From positions 124,001 through 188,000 of the forward strand of contig CAVQUF010000004.1 of the NCBI GenBank assembly GCA_963716865.1: DNA of 64,000 nt, read 5' to 3'. The position numbers and the translations under genes are program-made. The notes under the pieces were generated by a model. It was given only the letters and a program-made list of their open reading frames with translations. It was not told the origin of the DNA and made no database searches. Of this stretch, positions 42,814-49,877 are shown piece by piece. Origin of the DNA: AC-32 sp963716865 (GTDB lineage: Bacteria; Actinomycetota; Thermoleophilia; Gaiellales; Gaiellaceae). Numbering within the stretch: position 1 is the stretch's first letter; the number at the start of each line of letters is the position of its first letter.

Positions 42814-44021
42814 AGCATCAGGCCGGGCTCTTCCAGGAAGGCCTTCACCGTCCGGAGGAAGTCGGCCGCAGTCGCGCCGTCGAGCGCGCGGTGGTCGCAG
42901 GTCAGCGTCATCGTCATCAGGGGCCGTGCGACGACCTCCCCGTCGCGCGGGACCGCCCGCTGCTCGACCGCGCCGACCGCGAGGATTGCCGCCTGCGGCG
43001 GGTTGAGGACGGCCACGAACTGCTCGACGCCGAACATGCCGAGGTTCGAGATCGTGAACGTGCCGCCGTCGAGGTCTTCCTGCCTGAGCTTGCCGTCGCG
43101 CGCGCGTGTGACGAGGTCGGCCCTGGCGGCCGCGATCTCCGCGATCGTCCGCCGCTCGGCGCCCCGGATGACCGGCACGACGAGGCCGTCCGGGATCGCC
43201 ACCGCGATGCCGACGTCCGCGCTCGGGTGACGCTCGATCGCGTCGCCGGTGAACCGCGCGTTGACCGCGCGGTGCCGCATGAGCGCGGCCGCGCATGCCT
43301 TGGTCAGGATGTCCGTCAGCGTCGGTTTCGGGCTCCCTTCGCCGGCCACCTCGCCGAGGCGCGCGTGCAGCTCCTGGGCGCGGGTCATGTCGGCCGACAT
43401 CGAGATCTGGAAGGCGGGCGCCTCCCAGGCCTCGGTCAGACGGCGGGCGACCGTGCGGCGAAGCGACGAGAGTGGCTCGACCTCGACCTCGCCCGACGGG
43501 GGTGGCGGCGCCGCCGCGGCCGGCGCAGGCGCGACGCCCGACTGCGCGCCGGCCCGCTCGACGTCCTCGGCGACTATGCGGCCCTCTGGGCCGGTGCCGG
43601 AGAGCGCGGCGAGCTCGATCCCGCGCTCGCGCGCGATCCGGCGGGCGAGCGGTGAGGCCTTGACGCGACCGCCGTCCTGCTGGACGGCCTGTGGCCGTAC
43701 CTCGGCCACCTCCTCGGCGGCGGGGGCCTCCGGCGCAGCCGTCGCCGGAGCGGGTACGGGCTCCTCGATCTCCGGGGCCTCCTCCCCCTCCTCGCCGATC
43801 ACCGCGATCGTCCCGCCGACCGGGACCTCGCCCTCCTCGACCGCGATCTTCAGTAGCACGCCCGAGTAGTCGGCCTCGACCTCCTGCGTGACCTTGTCCG
43901 TGTCGAGCTCGTAGAGCGGCTCGCCCTTTTCGACCCGGTCGCCCTCGTGCTTGAGCCACTTGACGATCGTGCCGGACTCCATCCCCTGCCCGAGCCGAGG
44001 CAGCTTGACCTCGTCAGCCAT
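42810..44021 (-). CDS. Dihydrolipoamide acyltransferase (E2 of 2-oxoacid dehydrogenase)
   Basis: 403 residues. One lipoyl domain with the lipoylated Lys43 in ELDTDKVTQEVEA; a Pro/Ala/Glu linker; an E3/E1-binding domain VKASPLARRIARERGIELAAL; and the catalytic domain ending in LTCDHRALDGATAADFL, which carries the His and Asp of the transfer reaction. Whether the acyl group is acetyl, branched-chain or other cannot be told. Follows the E1 genes in the same orientation. Confidence 0.93.
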   Translation of the reverse strand: MADEVKLPRLGQGMESGTIVKWLKHEGDRVEKGEPLYELDTDKVTQEVEADYSGVLLKIAVEEGEVPVGGTIAVIGEEGEEAPEIEEPVPAPATAAPEAPAAEEVAEVRPQAVQQDGGRVKASPLARRIARERGIELAALSGTGPEGRIVAEDVERAGAQSGVAPAPAAAAPPPPSGEVEVEPLSSLRRTVARRLTEAWEAPAFQISMSADMTRAQELHARLGEVAGEGSPKPTLTDILTKACAAALMRHRAVNARFTGDAIERHPSADVGIAVAIPDGLVVPVIRGAERRTIAEIAAARADLVTRARDGKLRQEDLDGGTFTISNLGMFGVEQFVAVLNPPQAAILAVGAVEQRAVPRDGEVVARPLMTMTLTCDHRALDGATAADFLRTVKAFLEEPGLML

Positions 44022-44077
44022 GGCCCCTCCAGCCAGGTCCGAGGGACTGTCCCCCTGACATGGCCCAAACGGACGGT

Positions 44078-45061
44078 TCAGGCTGCACGGCCGACCGTCC
44101 TCCGGATCGCCTCGAGCACGTCAGCGGCATGCGGGACGACGTAGTCCTCCATCACCGGCGCGAACGGGATCGGGGCAAACCGAGAGCCCACCCGCTCCAC
44201 CGGCGCGTCGAGCCAGTCGAACGCCTTCAGCTGCACGACGGCCGCGACCTCCGCGCCGAACCCCATCCGCGTCACCGCCTCGTGCGCGACCACGCAGCGG
44301 TTCGTCTTCTTGACGGACGCGACCAGCGACTCCTCGTCGAGCGGCTGGAGCGTCCGCGGGTCGAACACCTCGACCGAGACGCCCTCCGCCTCCGCCTCCC
44401 CTGCGGCTGCGAGCGCCTCGTGGACGAGCCGGCCGGTCGCGACGACGGTCACGTCCGAGCCCTCCCGGTGCACGCGGCCCTGCCCGATCGGGATCGGCTC
44501 GAGCTCGTCCGGAACGTCCTCCTTGATCCCGTAGAGCGTCCGGTGCTCGAAGAACATGACCGGGTTGTCGTCGTAGATCGACGACCAGAGCAGGCCGCGC
44601 ACGTCCGTCGGCGTCGAGGCGAAGACGACCTTCAGCCCCGGCACGTGGACGAACCAGGCCTCGAGTTGCTGCGCGTGCTGCGCGCCCGGCGACCAGCCCG
44701 CGCCGCCCTGGGTGCGGATCGTCAGCGGCACCTTCAGCTGGCCGCCCGACATCGAGCGGTGCTTGGCCGCCTGGTTGACGATCTGCTCCATCGCGAGCGT
44801 CGTGAAGTCCTCGTACATGACCTCCACCACCGGCCGCATCCCCTGCATCGCGGCCCCGATGCCCGCGCCGACGATCGCCATCTCCGAGATCGGCGTGTTG
44901 CGCACCCGCTCGGGGCCGAACTCCTCCAGCATTCCCGCGGTGACGCCCATCGAGCCGCCCATCTCGGCGATGTCCTCGCCCATGACGAACACGTCGTCGT
45001 CACGCCGCATCGCCTCGGAGAGCGCGTCGCGAACGGCCTCGCGGTAACTGAGCTCAGGCAT
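44078..45061 (-). CDS. 2-oxoacid dehydrogenase E1 beta subunit
   Basis: 327 residues: YREAVRDALSEAMRRDDDVFVMGEDIAEMGG and the TPISEMAIVGAGIGAAMQGMRPVVEVMYEDF stretch (spanning ~56-86) of the thiamine-pyrimidine domain, with the GSDVTVVATGRLVHEAL C-terminal domain. Pairs with the alpha subunit in a heterotetramer. Start ATG at 45061; 93 bp separates it from pdhA-like E1 alpha, containing a strong hairpin. Confidence 0.94.
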   Translation of the reverse strand: MPELSYREAVRDALSEAMRRDDDVFVMGEDIAEMGGSMGVTAGMLEEFGPERVRNTPISEMAIVGAGIGAAMQGMRPVVEVMYEDFTTLAMEQIVNQAAKHRSMSGGQLKVPLTIRTQGGAGWSPGAQHAQQLEAWFVHVPGLKVVFASTPTDVRGLLWSSIYDDNPVMFFEHRTLYGIKEDVPDELEPIPIGQGRVHREGSDVTVVATGRLVHEALAAAGEAEAEGVSVEVFDPRTLQPLDEESLVASVKKTNRCVVAHEAVTRMGFGAEVAAVVQLKAFDWLDAPVERVGSRFAPIPFAPVMEDYVVPHAADVLEAIRRTVGRAA

Positions 45062-45091
45062 CTGAGGCGACGCTCGTCGGCGCCGCTCTCA

Positions 45092-45118
45092 GGACGTGCG
45101 GGCTTTGCCCGCGCGTCC
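45092..45118. other. Hairpin between E1 alpha and E1 beta genes
   Basis: Stem GGACG-GCGGGC/GCCCGC-CGTCC interrupted by one bulge pair, loop TTT. It lies inside the operon, so it may stabilise or partly stop the transcript. Confidence 0.6.
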
Positions 45119-45153
45119 GTCTGCGCCGCCAGTCGATACCGGTTGGGATTGCT

Positions 45154-46125
45154 CTACGCATACACGTTCTTGAGAGCGTCTTCCGGCTTCGGGTCGGTGC
45201 CGCTCTTCGCGAACTCGACGGCCGCCTCGACGAGCTCGTGCGCCTCGCGGTCGAGCGCCTGGTAGTCCTCGTCCGAGATCCCGGAGCTCTCGCGCAGCTT
45301 CTGGATCGGGTCCTGCGTCTCGACGACCTCGTGGAACTCGTCCTTGTCCCGGTAGATCTGCGGATCGCCGACGTAGTGGCCGACGAGCCGGTACGTGTTG
45401 GCGAGCAGGAAGACCGGGCCCTTGCCGTCGCGCGCGTACTTGAGGGCGCGGCCCGCGGCGCGGTGCACGGCCTCGACGTCCTGGCCGTCCACGGTGATCG
45501 AGTGCATCCCGTAGGCGACGGCGCGCTTGGTCAGGTCCGCGATCGGCAGCTGCTGGCTGGCCGGGGTGGACTCGGCCCAGTGGTTGTTCTCGCAGACGAA
45601 GACGGCCGGGACCTTCCAGAGCTGCGCGAGGTTGAGCGACTCGTGGAACGTGCCGATGTTCGTCGCCCCGTCGCCGAAGAACGCAACCGCCACGCGCGGC
45701 TCGCCGCGGAGCTTGAAGGCGAGCGCCGCGCCCGTGATCGCGGGGAGGCCGCCGCCCACGACGGCGTTCGCTCCGAGGTTCCCGCGCTCCACGTCGTAGA
45801 GGTGCATCGAGCCGCCGTAGCCGTGCGAGCAGCCCTCGAGCTTCCCGTACAGCTCCGCCATGACCGCGTTCGGGTGGGTCCCGCGCGCGAGCGTGTGCCC
45901 GTGGGCGCGATGGGTCGAGGCGAAGACGTCGCCGTCGTCGAGCGCCTGGCAGACGCCAACCGCGACGGCCTCCTGGCCGATCGCAACATGGAGGAAGCCG
46001 GGCAGCTCTCCTGCGCGGAACCGCTCCTCGACCTTCTCCTCGAAGCGCCTGATCAGGAGCATCTCGCGCAGGAGCGTGCGCACGCGCTCCTCACTGAGCG
46101 TGGCTTTGCGCTCGACCTTCGCCAC
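45154..46125 (-). CDS. 2-oxoacid dehydrogenase E1 alpha subunit (TPP-binding)
   Basis: 323 residues: LLREMLLIRRFEEKVEERF at the N-terminus, YGGSMHLYDVERGNLGANAVVGGGLP, and the TPP/Mg motif FFGDGATNIGTFHESLNLAQ (~148-167) with NNHWAEST. The motif spacing fits acetoin/pyruvate-type E1 alpha. GTG at 46125 is preceded by TAAGCT (46138-46133) at 7 nt, a leaderless start; longer frames upstream are not needed. First gene of the E1a-E1b-E2-GNAT operon. Confidence 0.94.
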   Translation of the reverse strand: MAKVERKATLSEERVRTLLREMLLIRRFEEKVEERFRAGELPGFLHVAIGQEAVAVGVCQALDDGDVFASTHRAHGHTLARGTHPNAVMAELYGKLEGCSHGYGGSMHLYDVERGNLGANAVVGGGLPAITGAALAFKLRGEPRVAVAFFGDGATNIGTFHESLNLAQLWKVPAVFVCENNHWAESTPASQQLPIADLTKRAVAYGMHSITVDGQDVEAVHRAAGRALKYARDGKGPVFLLANTYRLVGHYVGDPQIYRDKDEFHEVVETQDPIQKLRESSGISDEDYQALDREAHELVEAAVEFAKSGTDPKPEDALKNVYA

Positions 46126-46132
46126 GGGGCTG

Positions 46133-46138
46133 AGCTTA
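46133..46138 (-). promoter_or_regulatory. -10 box (TAAGCT) of E1 alpha operon
   Basis: TAAGCT read on the minus strand, 7 nt before the GTG at 46125. Confidence 0.55.
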
Positions 46139-46193
46139 GAGGCTATCGGTCTGCTCGGGAACCTCCTCCGCCAGCCAAGACGGTGGGTTGGAC

Positions 46194-46218
46194 GGCGGCG
46201 TCGCAAAGCCACGCCGCC
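46194..46218. other. Hairpin in the divergent gap
   Basis: 8-bp stem GGCGGCGT/ACGCCGCC around CGCAAAGCC, lying between the divergent promoters at 46133 and 46248. Could be an operator or a chance structure. Confidence 0.4.
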
Positions 46219-46247
46219 TCCATGGTCGGCGTCGCAAGCGAACGCCT

Positions 46248-46253
46248 TATAGT
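46248..46253 (+). promoter_or_regulatory. -10 box (TATAGT) of leaderless gene at 46260
   Basis: TATAGT followed by six nt and the ATG at 46260, an almost consensus -10 with leaderless spacing and no ribosome site. Confidence 0.65.
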
Positions 46254-46259
46254 CGCCTC

Positions 46260-46898
46260 ATGGGCCTGGTCGGCCAGTGGGAGGCGATCCGGAGCGGCCT
46301 GCCGGAGGGCTGGGCCGACGCGAGCCTCCGCCTGACGCTCGCGGACGAAGGCGATTCCGAGCGGGCGGCGGCGCTGCTCGGCCCCGCGAACCCGGGCAGG
46401 CGAGGGAGGGTGATCTCCTTCTCTGCCGCGAGCGCCGGCTGGCCGTCGCCGGAGCTCGCGCGCCGGCTGCTGACGCTGGTCGACCGCGAGCGGGTCGAGG
46501 GAGAGCTCGAGCTGGTCACGTCCACCGAGACACCCGTCGCCCGCAAGGTCGAGCAATCGACGTTCGCCGCCGCCTGGGAGAACGAGCTGGCCGCGCTCCC
46601 AGACGACTGGAGCGACCTCTACGCCGAGGTGGAGCTCGACTCGAGCGACTACCTCGACCGCGGAGCCCTCCTGCTGGCGCCTCTCAACCCCAGCCGGTAC
46701 GGCGACCAGCCCGGGTTCCGCTTCCGCGCCGCAAGCAGCTTCGGCTACGGCGCCTCGCGCGAGATGGCGCAGCGCTGCCTCGAGCGGCTCGACGGGGACG
46801 GGATCCGCGGCACGGTCCGCGTGCTCTGGGCGCTCTCCGACACGCGGCCTGTCCAGACGCAGGGGCCCGTCTGGTACACCGGCGGCCGCAGCGTCTGA
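46260..46898 (+). CDS. Protein with two tandem ~90-residue repeats, unknown
   Basis: 212 residues, cytoplasmic. Two halves repeat one pattern: (1) GLPEGWADASLRLTLADEGD, AALLGPANPGRRG, ISFSAASAG, ELARRLLTLVDRERVEGELELV; (2) ALPDDWSDLYAEVELDSSDY, ALLLAPLNPSRYGD, FRFRAASSFG, EMAQRCLERLDGDGIRGTVRVL. Each unit is beta-rich with a final helix. I do not recognise the family. ATG at 46260 is leaderless. Convergent with argR (1 bp gap). Confidence 0.8.
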   Translation: MGLVGQWEAIRSGLPEGWADASLRLTLADEGDSERAAALLGPANPGRRGRVISFSAASAGWPSPELARRLLTLVDRERVEGELELVTSTETPVARKVEQSTFAAAWENELAALPDDWSDLYAEVELDSSDYLDRGALLLAPLNPSRYGDQPGFRFRAASSFGYGASREMAQRCLERLDGDGIRGTVRVLWALSDTRPVQTQGPVWYTGGRSV

Positions 46899-46899
46899 G

Positions 46900-47376
46900 T
46901 CAGCCGAGGACGGCGCGCAGCTCTCCTGCGACCGCGCGCGCGTCCCCGATCGAGCGCGTGATCACGAGACACGTGTCGTCGCCGGCCAGCGTGCCGACGA
47001 TCTTCGGATGCTCGAGCTGGTCCACGGCCCGCGCGATCGCGGGCGCGGAGCCGAGCTCCGACTGGACGACGACGATGTTCTGAGCCGCGGTCGCCTGGAG
47101 GCCGAACTGCCCCAGGACGCCGGCGAGCGCCTGGCGCGGGTCGGTCCGCCGCTCCCGGCCGGGCACCACGTACCGCGGACGTCCGAGCTCGTCGGTCGTC
47201 TTCTCGAGCCGTAGCTCGCGGATATCGCGCGAGATCGTAGCCTGCGTGACCTCGCAACCCGCCTTGGCAAGCGCCTCTGCGAGCTCCTGCTGGCTGCCGA
47301 TCCGCCTGCGCGAGACAACGCTCGCGATCAGCTTCTGTCGCTCGGGCTTCGCGAGGGAACGCACCGCTGGCGCCAT
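46900..47376 (-). CDS. argR: Arginine repressor ArgR
   Basis: 158 residues. N-terminal winged helix (RQKLIASVVSRRRIGSQQELAEAL, then VTQATISRDIRELRL, the ArgR recognition region) and a C-terminal oligomerisation/arginine-binding domain ending in GTLAGDDTCLVITRS. Controls arginine genes as a hexamer; none of those genes is in view. ATG at 47376 sits 6 nt after TACTGT, so leaderless. The 13-bp palindrome over its -10 could allow autoregulation. Confidence 0.94.
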   Translation of the reverse strand: MAPAVRSLAKPERQKLIASVVSRRRIGSQQELAEALAKAGCEVTQATISRDIRELRLEKTTDELGRPRYVVPGRERRTDPRQALAGVLGQFGLQATAAQNIVVVQSELGSAPAIARAVDQLEHPKIVGTLAGDDTCLVITRSIGDARAVAGELRAVLG

Positions 47377-47378
47377 CG

Positions 47379-47391
47379 AGTTACAGTAACT
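47379..47391. promoter_or_regulatory. Palindromic bidirectional -10 between argR and DUF4235 gene
   Basis: Perfect palindrome AGTTAC-A-GTAACT. Minus strand TACTGT (47388-47383) is 6 nt before the argR ATG; plus strand TACAGT (47382-47387) is 11 nt before the TTG at 47399. The two -10 hexamers overlap by five bases. Confidence 0.6.
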
Positions 47392-47398
47392 TCCAGGT

Positions 47399-47560
47399 TT
47401 GGCCACGTCATCGCCCGAGACACAAACAAGCGCTCTGAGCCGATTCGCCTGGACCCTTCTGTCCGGGGCGATCGCCACGGTCGCCGCGATCGCCGCGAAG
47501 CAGGCGGCCAAGAGGATCTGGCTGCTCGCCACCGGCGAGGCGCCGCCCAAGAAGAAATGA
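47399..47560 (+). CDS. DUF4235-like small membrane protein
   Basis: 53 residues from TTG: a polar N-terminus, one hydrophobic helix (WTLLSGAIATVAAIAAKQAA) and a KRIWLLATGEAPPKKK tail. The W-K/LL-GA-A-KxAxxxWxxxTGxxPP pattern resembles DUF4235. The ATGA junction with the next gene and the typical neighbours (holin-like, DUF3618) support it. Start choice is tentative because no ATG or GTG is available. Confidence 0.65.
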   Translation: MATSSPETQTSALSRFAWTLLSGAIATVAAIAAKQAAKRIWLLATGEAPPKKK

Positions 47561-47871
47561 CGAAGGGTGACGTCATCGTCGAGCGCAGCGCCGAGAGCCT
47601 CGAGGGGCTCGCCCAGCGCGCGGCCGCCCGCCACGACGGGTTCGGCGAGCTGATCGCCGAGGAGCTCGACGCGAGCGCCAAGTTCCTCCGCAAGCTGAAG
47701 CCGAGCCTGATCGCCTCCCGGATCCGCCGCAAGAAGAAGGCCCAGGCGCGGTCGAGCGCCCGGCGGAGCCGCAGCAGCGGCGGCCCGCCGCCGATGCTCG
47801 TCGTCGGGGGCGCCCTCCTCGCAGGCATGCTTCTCGCAAGAGCCGTCAACGCGTCAGGCAATGGAGACTGA
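47557..47871 (+). CDS. Small basic protein with C-terminal membrane helix
   Basis: 104 residues: charged N-terminal half (VERSAESLEGLAQRAAARHDG), a basic linker (SRIRRKKKAQARSSARRSRS) and a C-terminal helix MLVVGGALLAGMLLARAV. No family assigned. ATGA start with the preceding gene, 11-nt overlap with the next; part of the envelope mini-operon. Confidence 0.7.
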   Translation: MTKGDVIVERSAESLEGLAQRAAARHDGFGELIAEELDASAKFLRKLKPSLIASRIRRKKKAQARSSARRSRSSGGPPPMLVVGGALLAGMLLARAVNASGNGD

Positions 47872-48388
47872 GCACCCGCCACAGCCGGAGCAACCCGCGC
47901 AGCCCGAGCCGCCGCCGGAGCAGGTCGCGCCGCCCGTCCAGAACGGCGCGCAGCCGGGCCCGAACGGCCAGCCCGGACTGGGAACGGCCGCCAAGAACTT
48001 CGCCGACCACCTGAGCGCCCTCGTCCGGCTCGAGCTCGAGCTCGCGCAGCTCGAGATCAACCGCAAGGTCGGCCTGATCGCAAAGGGCGCGATCATGGCC
48101 GCAATCGCGGCCGTGCTCGTCCTGTACATGATCGGGTTCGGCCTGGCTGCGGCCGCCGCAGGGATCGCGACGCAGACCCCGGTCTGGGTCGCCCTGCTGA
48201 TCGTCACCGGCGCGCTGCTGCTGGTCGCCGCCATCCTCGGGCTGCTCGCGAGGCGTGCGATCAAGAAGGGCGCTCCGCCGGTGCCGGAGCAGGCGATCCG
48301 GGAGGCGCGGTTGACGACGGAGGCGCTGAAGGGCGATGCCCATCCCGAAGAGGTCGGGGAGGTGGTGAAGACCGATGCCGTCCGATAA
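47861..48388 (+). CDS. Phage-holin-superfamily-III-like membrane protein
   Basis: 175 residues: a Pro/Gln-rich N-terminus of ~45 residues, an amphipathic helix (FADHLSALVRLELELAQLEI), then two membrane helices (~75-97 and 104-126) and a charged tail. Matches the actinobacterial holin-like family (PF07332/DUF1469). Despite the name, these are chromosomal envelope proteins of unknown role, usually next to DUF3618 and DUF4235 as here. Confidence 0.82.
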   Translation: METEHPPQPEQPAQPEPPPEQVAPPVQNGAQPGPNGQPGLGTAAKNFADHLSALVRLELELAQLEINRKVGLIAKGAIMAAIAAVLVLYMIGFGLAAAAAGIATQTPVWVALLIVTGALLLVAAILGLLARRAIKKGAPPVPEQAIREARLTTEALKGDAHPEEVGEVVKTDAVR

Positions 48389-48656
48389 CGGCCGCACGAC
48401 GGAGCAGGTCCGCCACGAGATCGAGACCGAGCGCGAGCGGCTCGCGACCGCCGTGGACGACCTCCGCGCCGGCATCGACGACGCCACCGACATCAACTCG
48501 AAGCTGAAGAGCAAGCTGCCCGTCGCGACGGCGGCCGCGTTCGGTATCGGCTTCGTGATCGCCGGAGGCGTCGGAGCGACTGTCCGCACGCTCCTTCAGG
48601 TCCGGGAGAGCAGGCGCAAGCCAAGCGGCCCGTTCTCGTTCCTCTCGCGCGACTGA
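48375..48656 (+). CDS. DUF3618 domain protein
   Basis: 93 residues: the DUF3618 signature RTTEQVRHEIETERERLATAVDDLRAGIDD as an N-terminal coiled helix, then a hydrophobic helix (VATAAAFGIGFVIAGGVGAT) and a basic end. Overlaps the preceding gene by 14 nt. Last gene of the four-gene set; convergent with the cupredoxin-like gene. Confidence 0.85.
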   Translation: MPSDNGRTTEQVRHEIETERERLATAVDDLRAGIDDATDINSKLKSKLPVATAAAFGIGFVIAGGVGATVRTLLQVRESRRKPSGPFSFLSRD

Positions 48657-48657
48657 C

Positions 48658-49356
48658 CTAGCGAGGAGGAGGCGGCGGGGGCGAGATCGGCGGCGCCAGG
48701 ATCTTGAACGCCCGCCGGAGCTTCTTCTTGTGGGCGTCCGAGCGGTACGAGCCCTTGCCGAGCTTGAACGTCACCTTCCAGGTCACCGACGCGCGGCCGC
48801 GGACGGAGGTCTTCCTGTTCACGCCCGGCGCGATCAGGTGGAAGTTGTCCGTCTTGCTCGAGTCGCGGACGACCACCTTGTACGTGCCGAGCACGAGCGA
48901 CTTGACGAGCGCGCCGCCGCGCTTGAGTGAGATCGTCTTCCCCGGTCCGACGCGCGCGTTCAGCTTCGGCGGCACGGGCGGCGGCGCACCTACCCGGAAG
49001 CTGCCCGAGAGGGAGGGATGGACATCGCACGCGTACTTGTACTTCCCGTCCACGAGTTGCAGGTTGTTCCAGTGGAAAGTCTCCGTCGTGGCGTTGTCCA
49101 CATTGGTGGTCATGTCCACGCCCGGCCCCTTGAGGTGGAAGTTGTGGATGTCGGCGCTGTCGGTGACCGTGATGTCGTAGACCCCCGGATCGAGCTGGGT
49201 GACCGCCTTCCCGTTCGCGTCCTTGAGGGAGATGGTGAAGTCCTCCGTGACGCTGCCGGTCAGGGCGATCGGGGCCGTCGCGGGCCGCGCCGAGCCGACC
49301 ACGAGCACGGTGGCGAGTGCGACCAGCACGACGACGGCGATTCGGCTCGTATTCAT
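48658..49356 (-). CDS. Secreted cupredoxin-like protein with two repeats
   Basis: 232 residues: signal peptide at 1-25, repeat 1 (~35-121), a PPPVPP linker, repeat 2 (~132-218) and a poly-Pro tail. Repeat 1 has cupredoxin ligands: HNFH (71-74) and YACDVHPSLSGSF (C110, H113). Repeat 2 keeps the fold pattern (DNFHLIAPGVN, WKVTFKLGKGSY) but has Ser/Asp in place of the Cys (RSDAH, 205-209). Repeat 1 probably binds copper; repeat 2 probably does not. ATG preceded by AGGGGAG. Confidence 0.78.
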   Translation of the reverse strand: MNTSRIAVVVLVALATVLVVGSARPATAPIALTGSVTEDFTISLKDANGKAVTQLDPGVYDITVTDSADIHNFHLKGPGVDMTTNVDNATTETFHWNNLQLVDGKYKYACDVHPSLSGSFRVGAPPPVPPKLNARVGPGKTISLKRGGALVKSLVLGTYKVVVRDSSKTDNFHLIAPGVNRKTSVRGRASVTWKVTFKLGKGSYRSDAHKKKLRRAFKILAPPISPPPPPPR

Positions 49357-49439
49357 GGACTCCCCTGGAAGATCGGCGCGATCACCGTACCACTACGCCT
49401 CACGAACGGATCCGGTTTTCCCCCGCGCGCGCGTGGGCT

Positions 49440-49445
49440 TAGACT
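49440..49445 (+). promoter_or_regulatory. -10 box (TAGACT) of leaderless cNMP-domain gene
   Basis: TAGACT, six nt, then the GTG at 49452. Confidence 0.6.
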
Positions 49446-49451
49446 CACCCC

Positions 49452-49865
49452 GTGCTCAGGCGCAACGAGAAGGTCGAGCTGATCAAGCACACGCCGCTGT
49501 TCGCCACCTGCTCCAAGCGTGAGCTCCAGCAGATCGCCCAGATCGCGGACGAGATCGACCTCCGCGAGGGCAAGCAGATGATCCGGGAAGGCTCGCGGGG
49601 GCGGGAGTTCTTCGTCCTGCTCGAGGGTGACGCGGAGGTGACCAGGGACGGCCGCCGCCTCAACCGGCTCGGCCCCGGCGACTTCTTCGGCGAGATCGCC
49701 CTCGTCTCCGACTCCCCGCGGACCGCGACGGTGACGGCGACCTCTCCCGTGCGCACGCTCGTGATCACGAGCGCGTCCTTCAAGCGCCTCATGGCCGAGC
49801 AGCCCGAGATCCAGCGGAAGGTGCTGGTCGCGCTCGCCGAGCGGCTGGCGCCCGAAGTGCTCTAG
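49452..49865 (+). CDS. Cyclic-nucleotide-binding domain protein (no DNA-binding domain)
   Basis: 137 residues forming just one CRP-type sensor domain: LFATCSKRELQQIAQIADEIDLREG, then the phosphate-binding cassette GDFFGEIALVSDSPRTATVTA (~76-96). In true cAMP binders the cassette reads GE(L/I)AL..xRSA; here the Arg/Ser position is PRTA, so ligand binding is possible. No helix-turn-helix follows. Leaderless GTG start. Confidence 0.88.
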   Translation: MLRRNEKVELIKHTPLFATCSKRELQQIAQIADEIDLREGKQMIREGSRGREFFVLLEGDAEVTRDGRRLNRLGPGDFFGEIALVSDSPRTATVTATSPVRTLVITSASFKRLMAEQPEIQRKVLVALAERLAPEVL

Positions 49866-49877
49866 GCGGCGACGCGT

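Noticed and set aside
46261..47083. Longer and alternative frames over the repeat protein at 46260
   Set aside because: Arg/Pro/Ala-rich shadows; the frame from 46260 has the internal repeats and the promoter.
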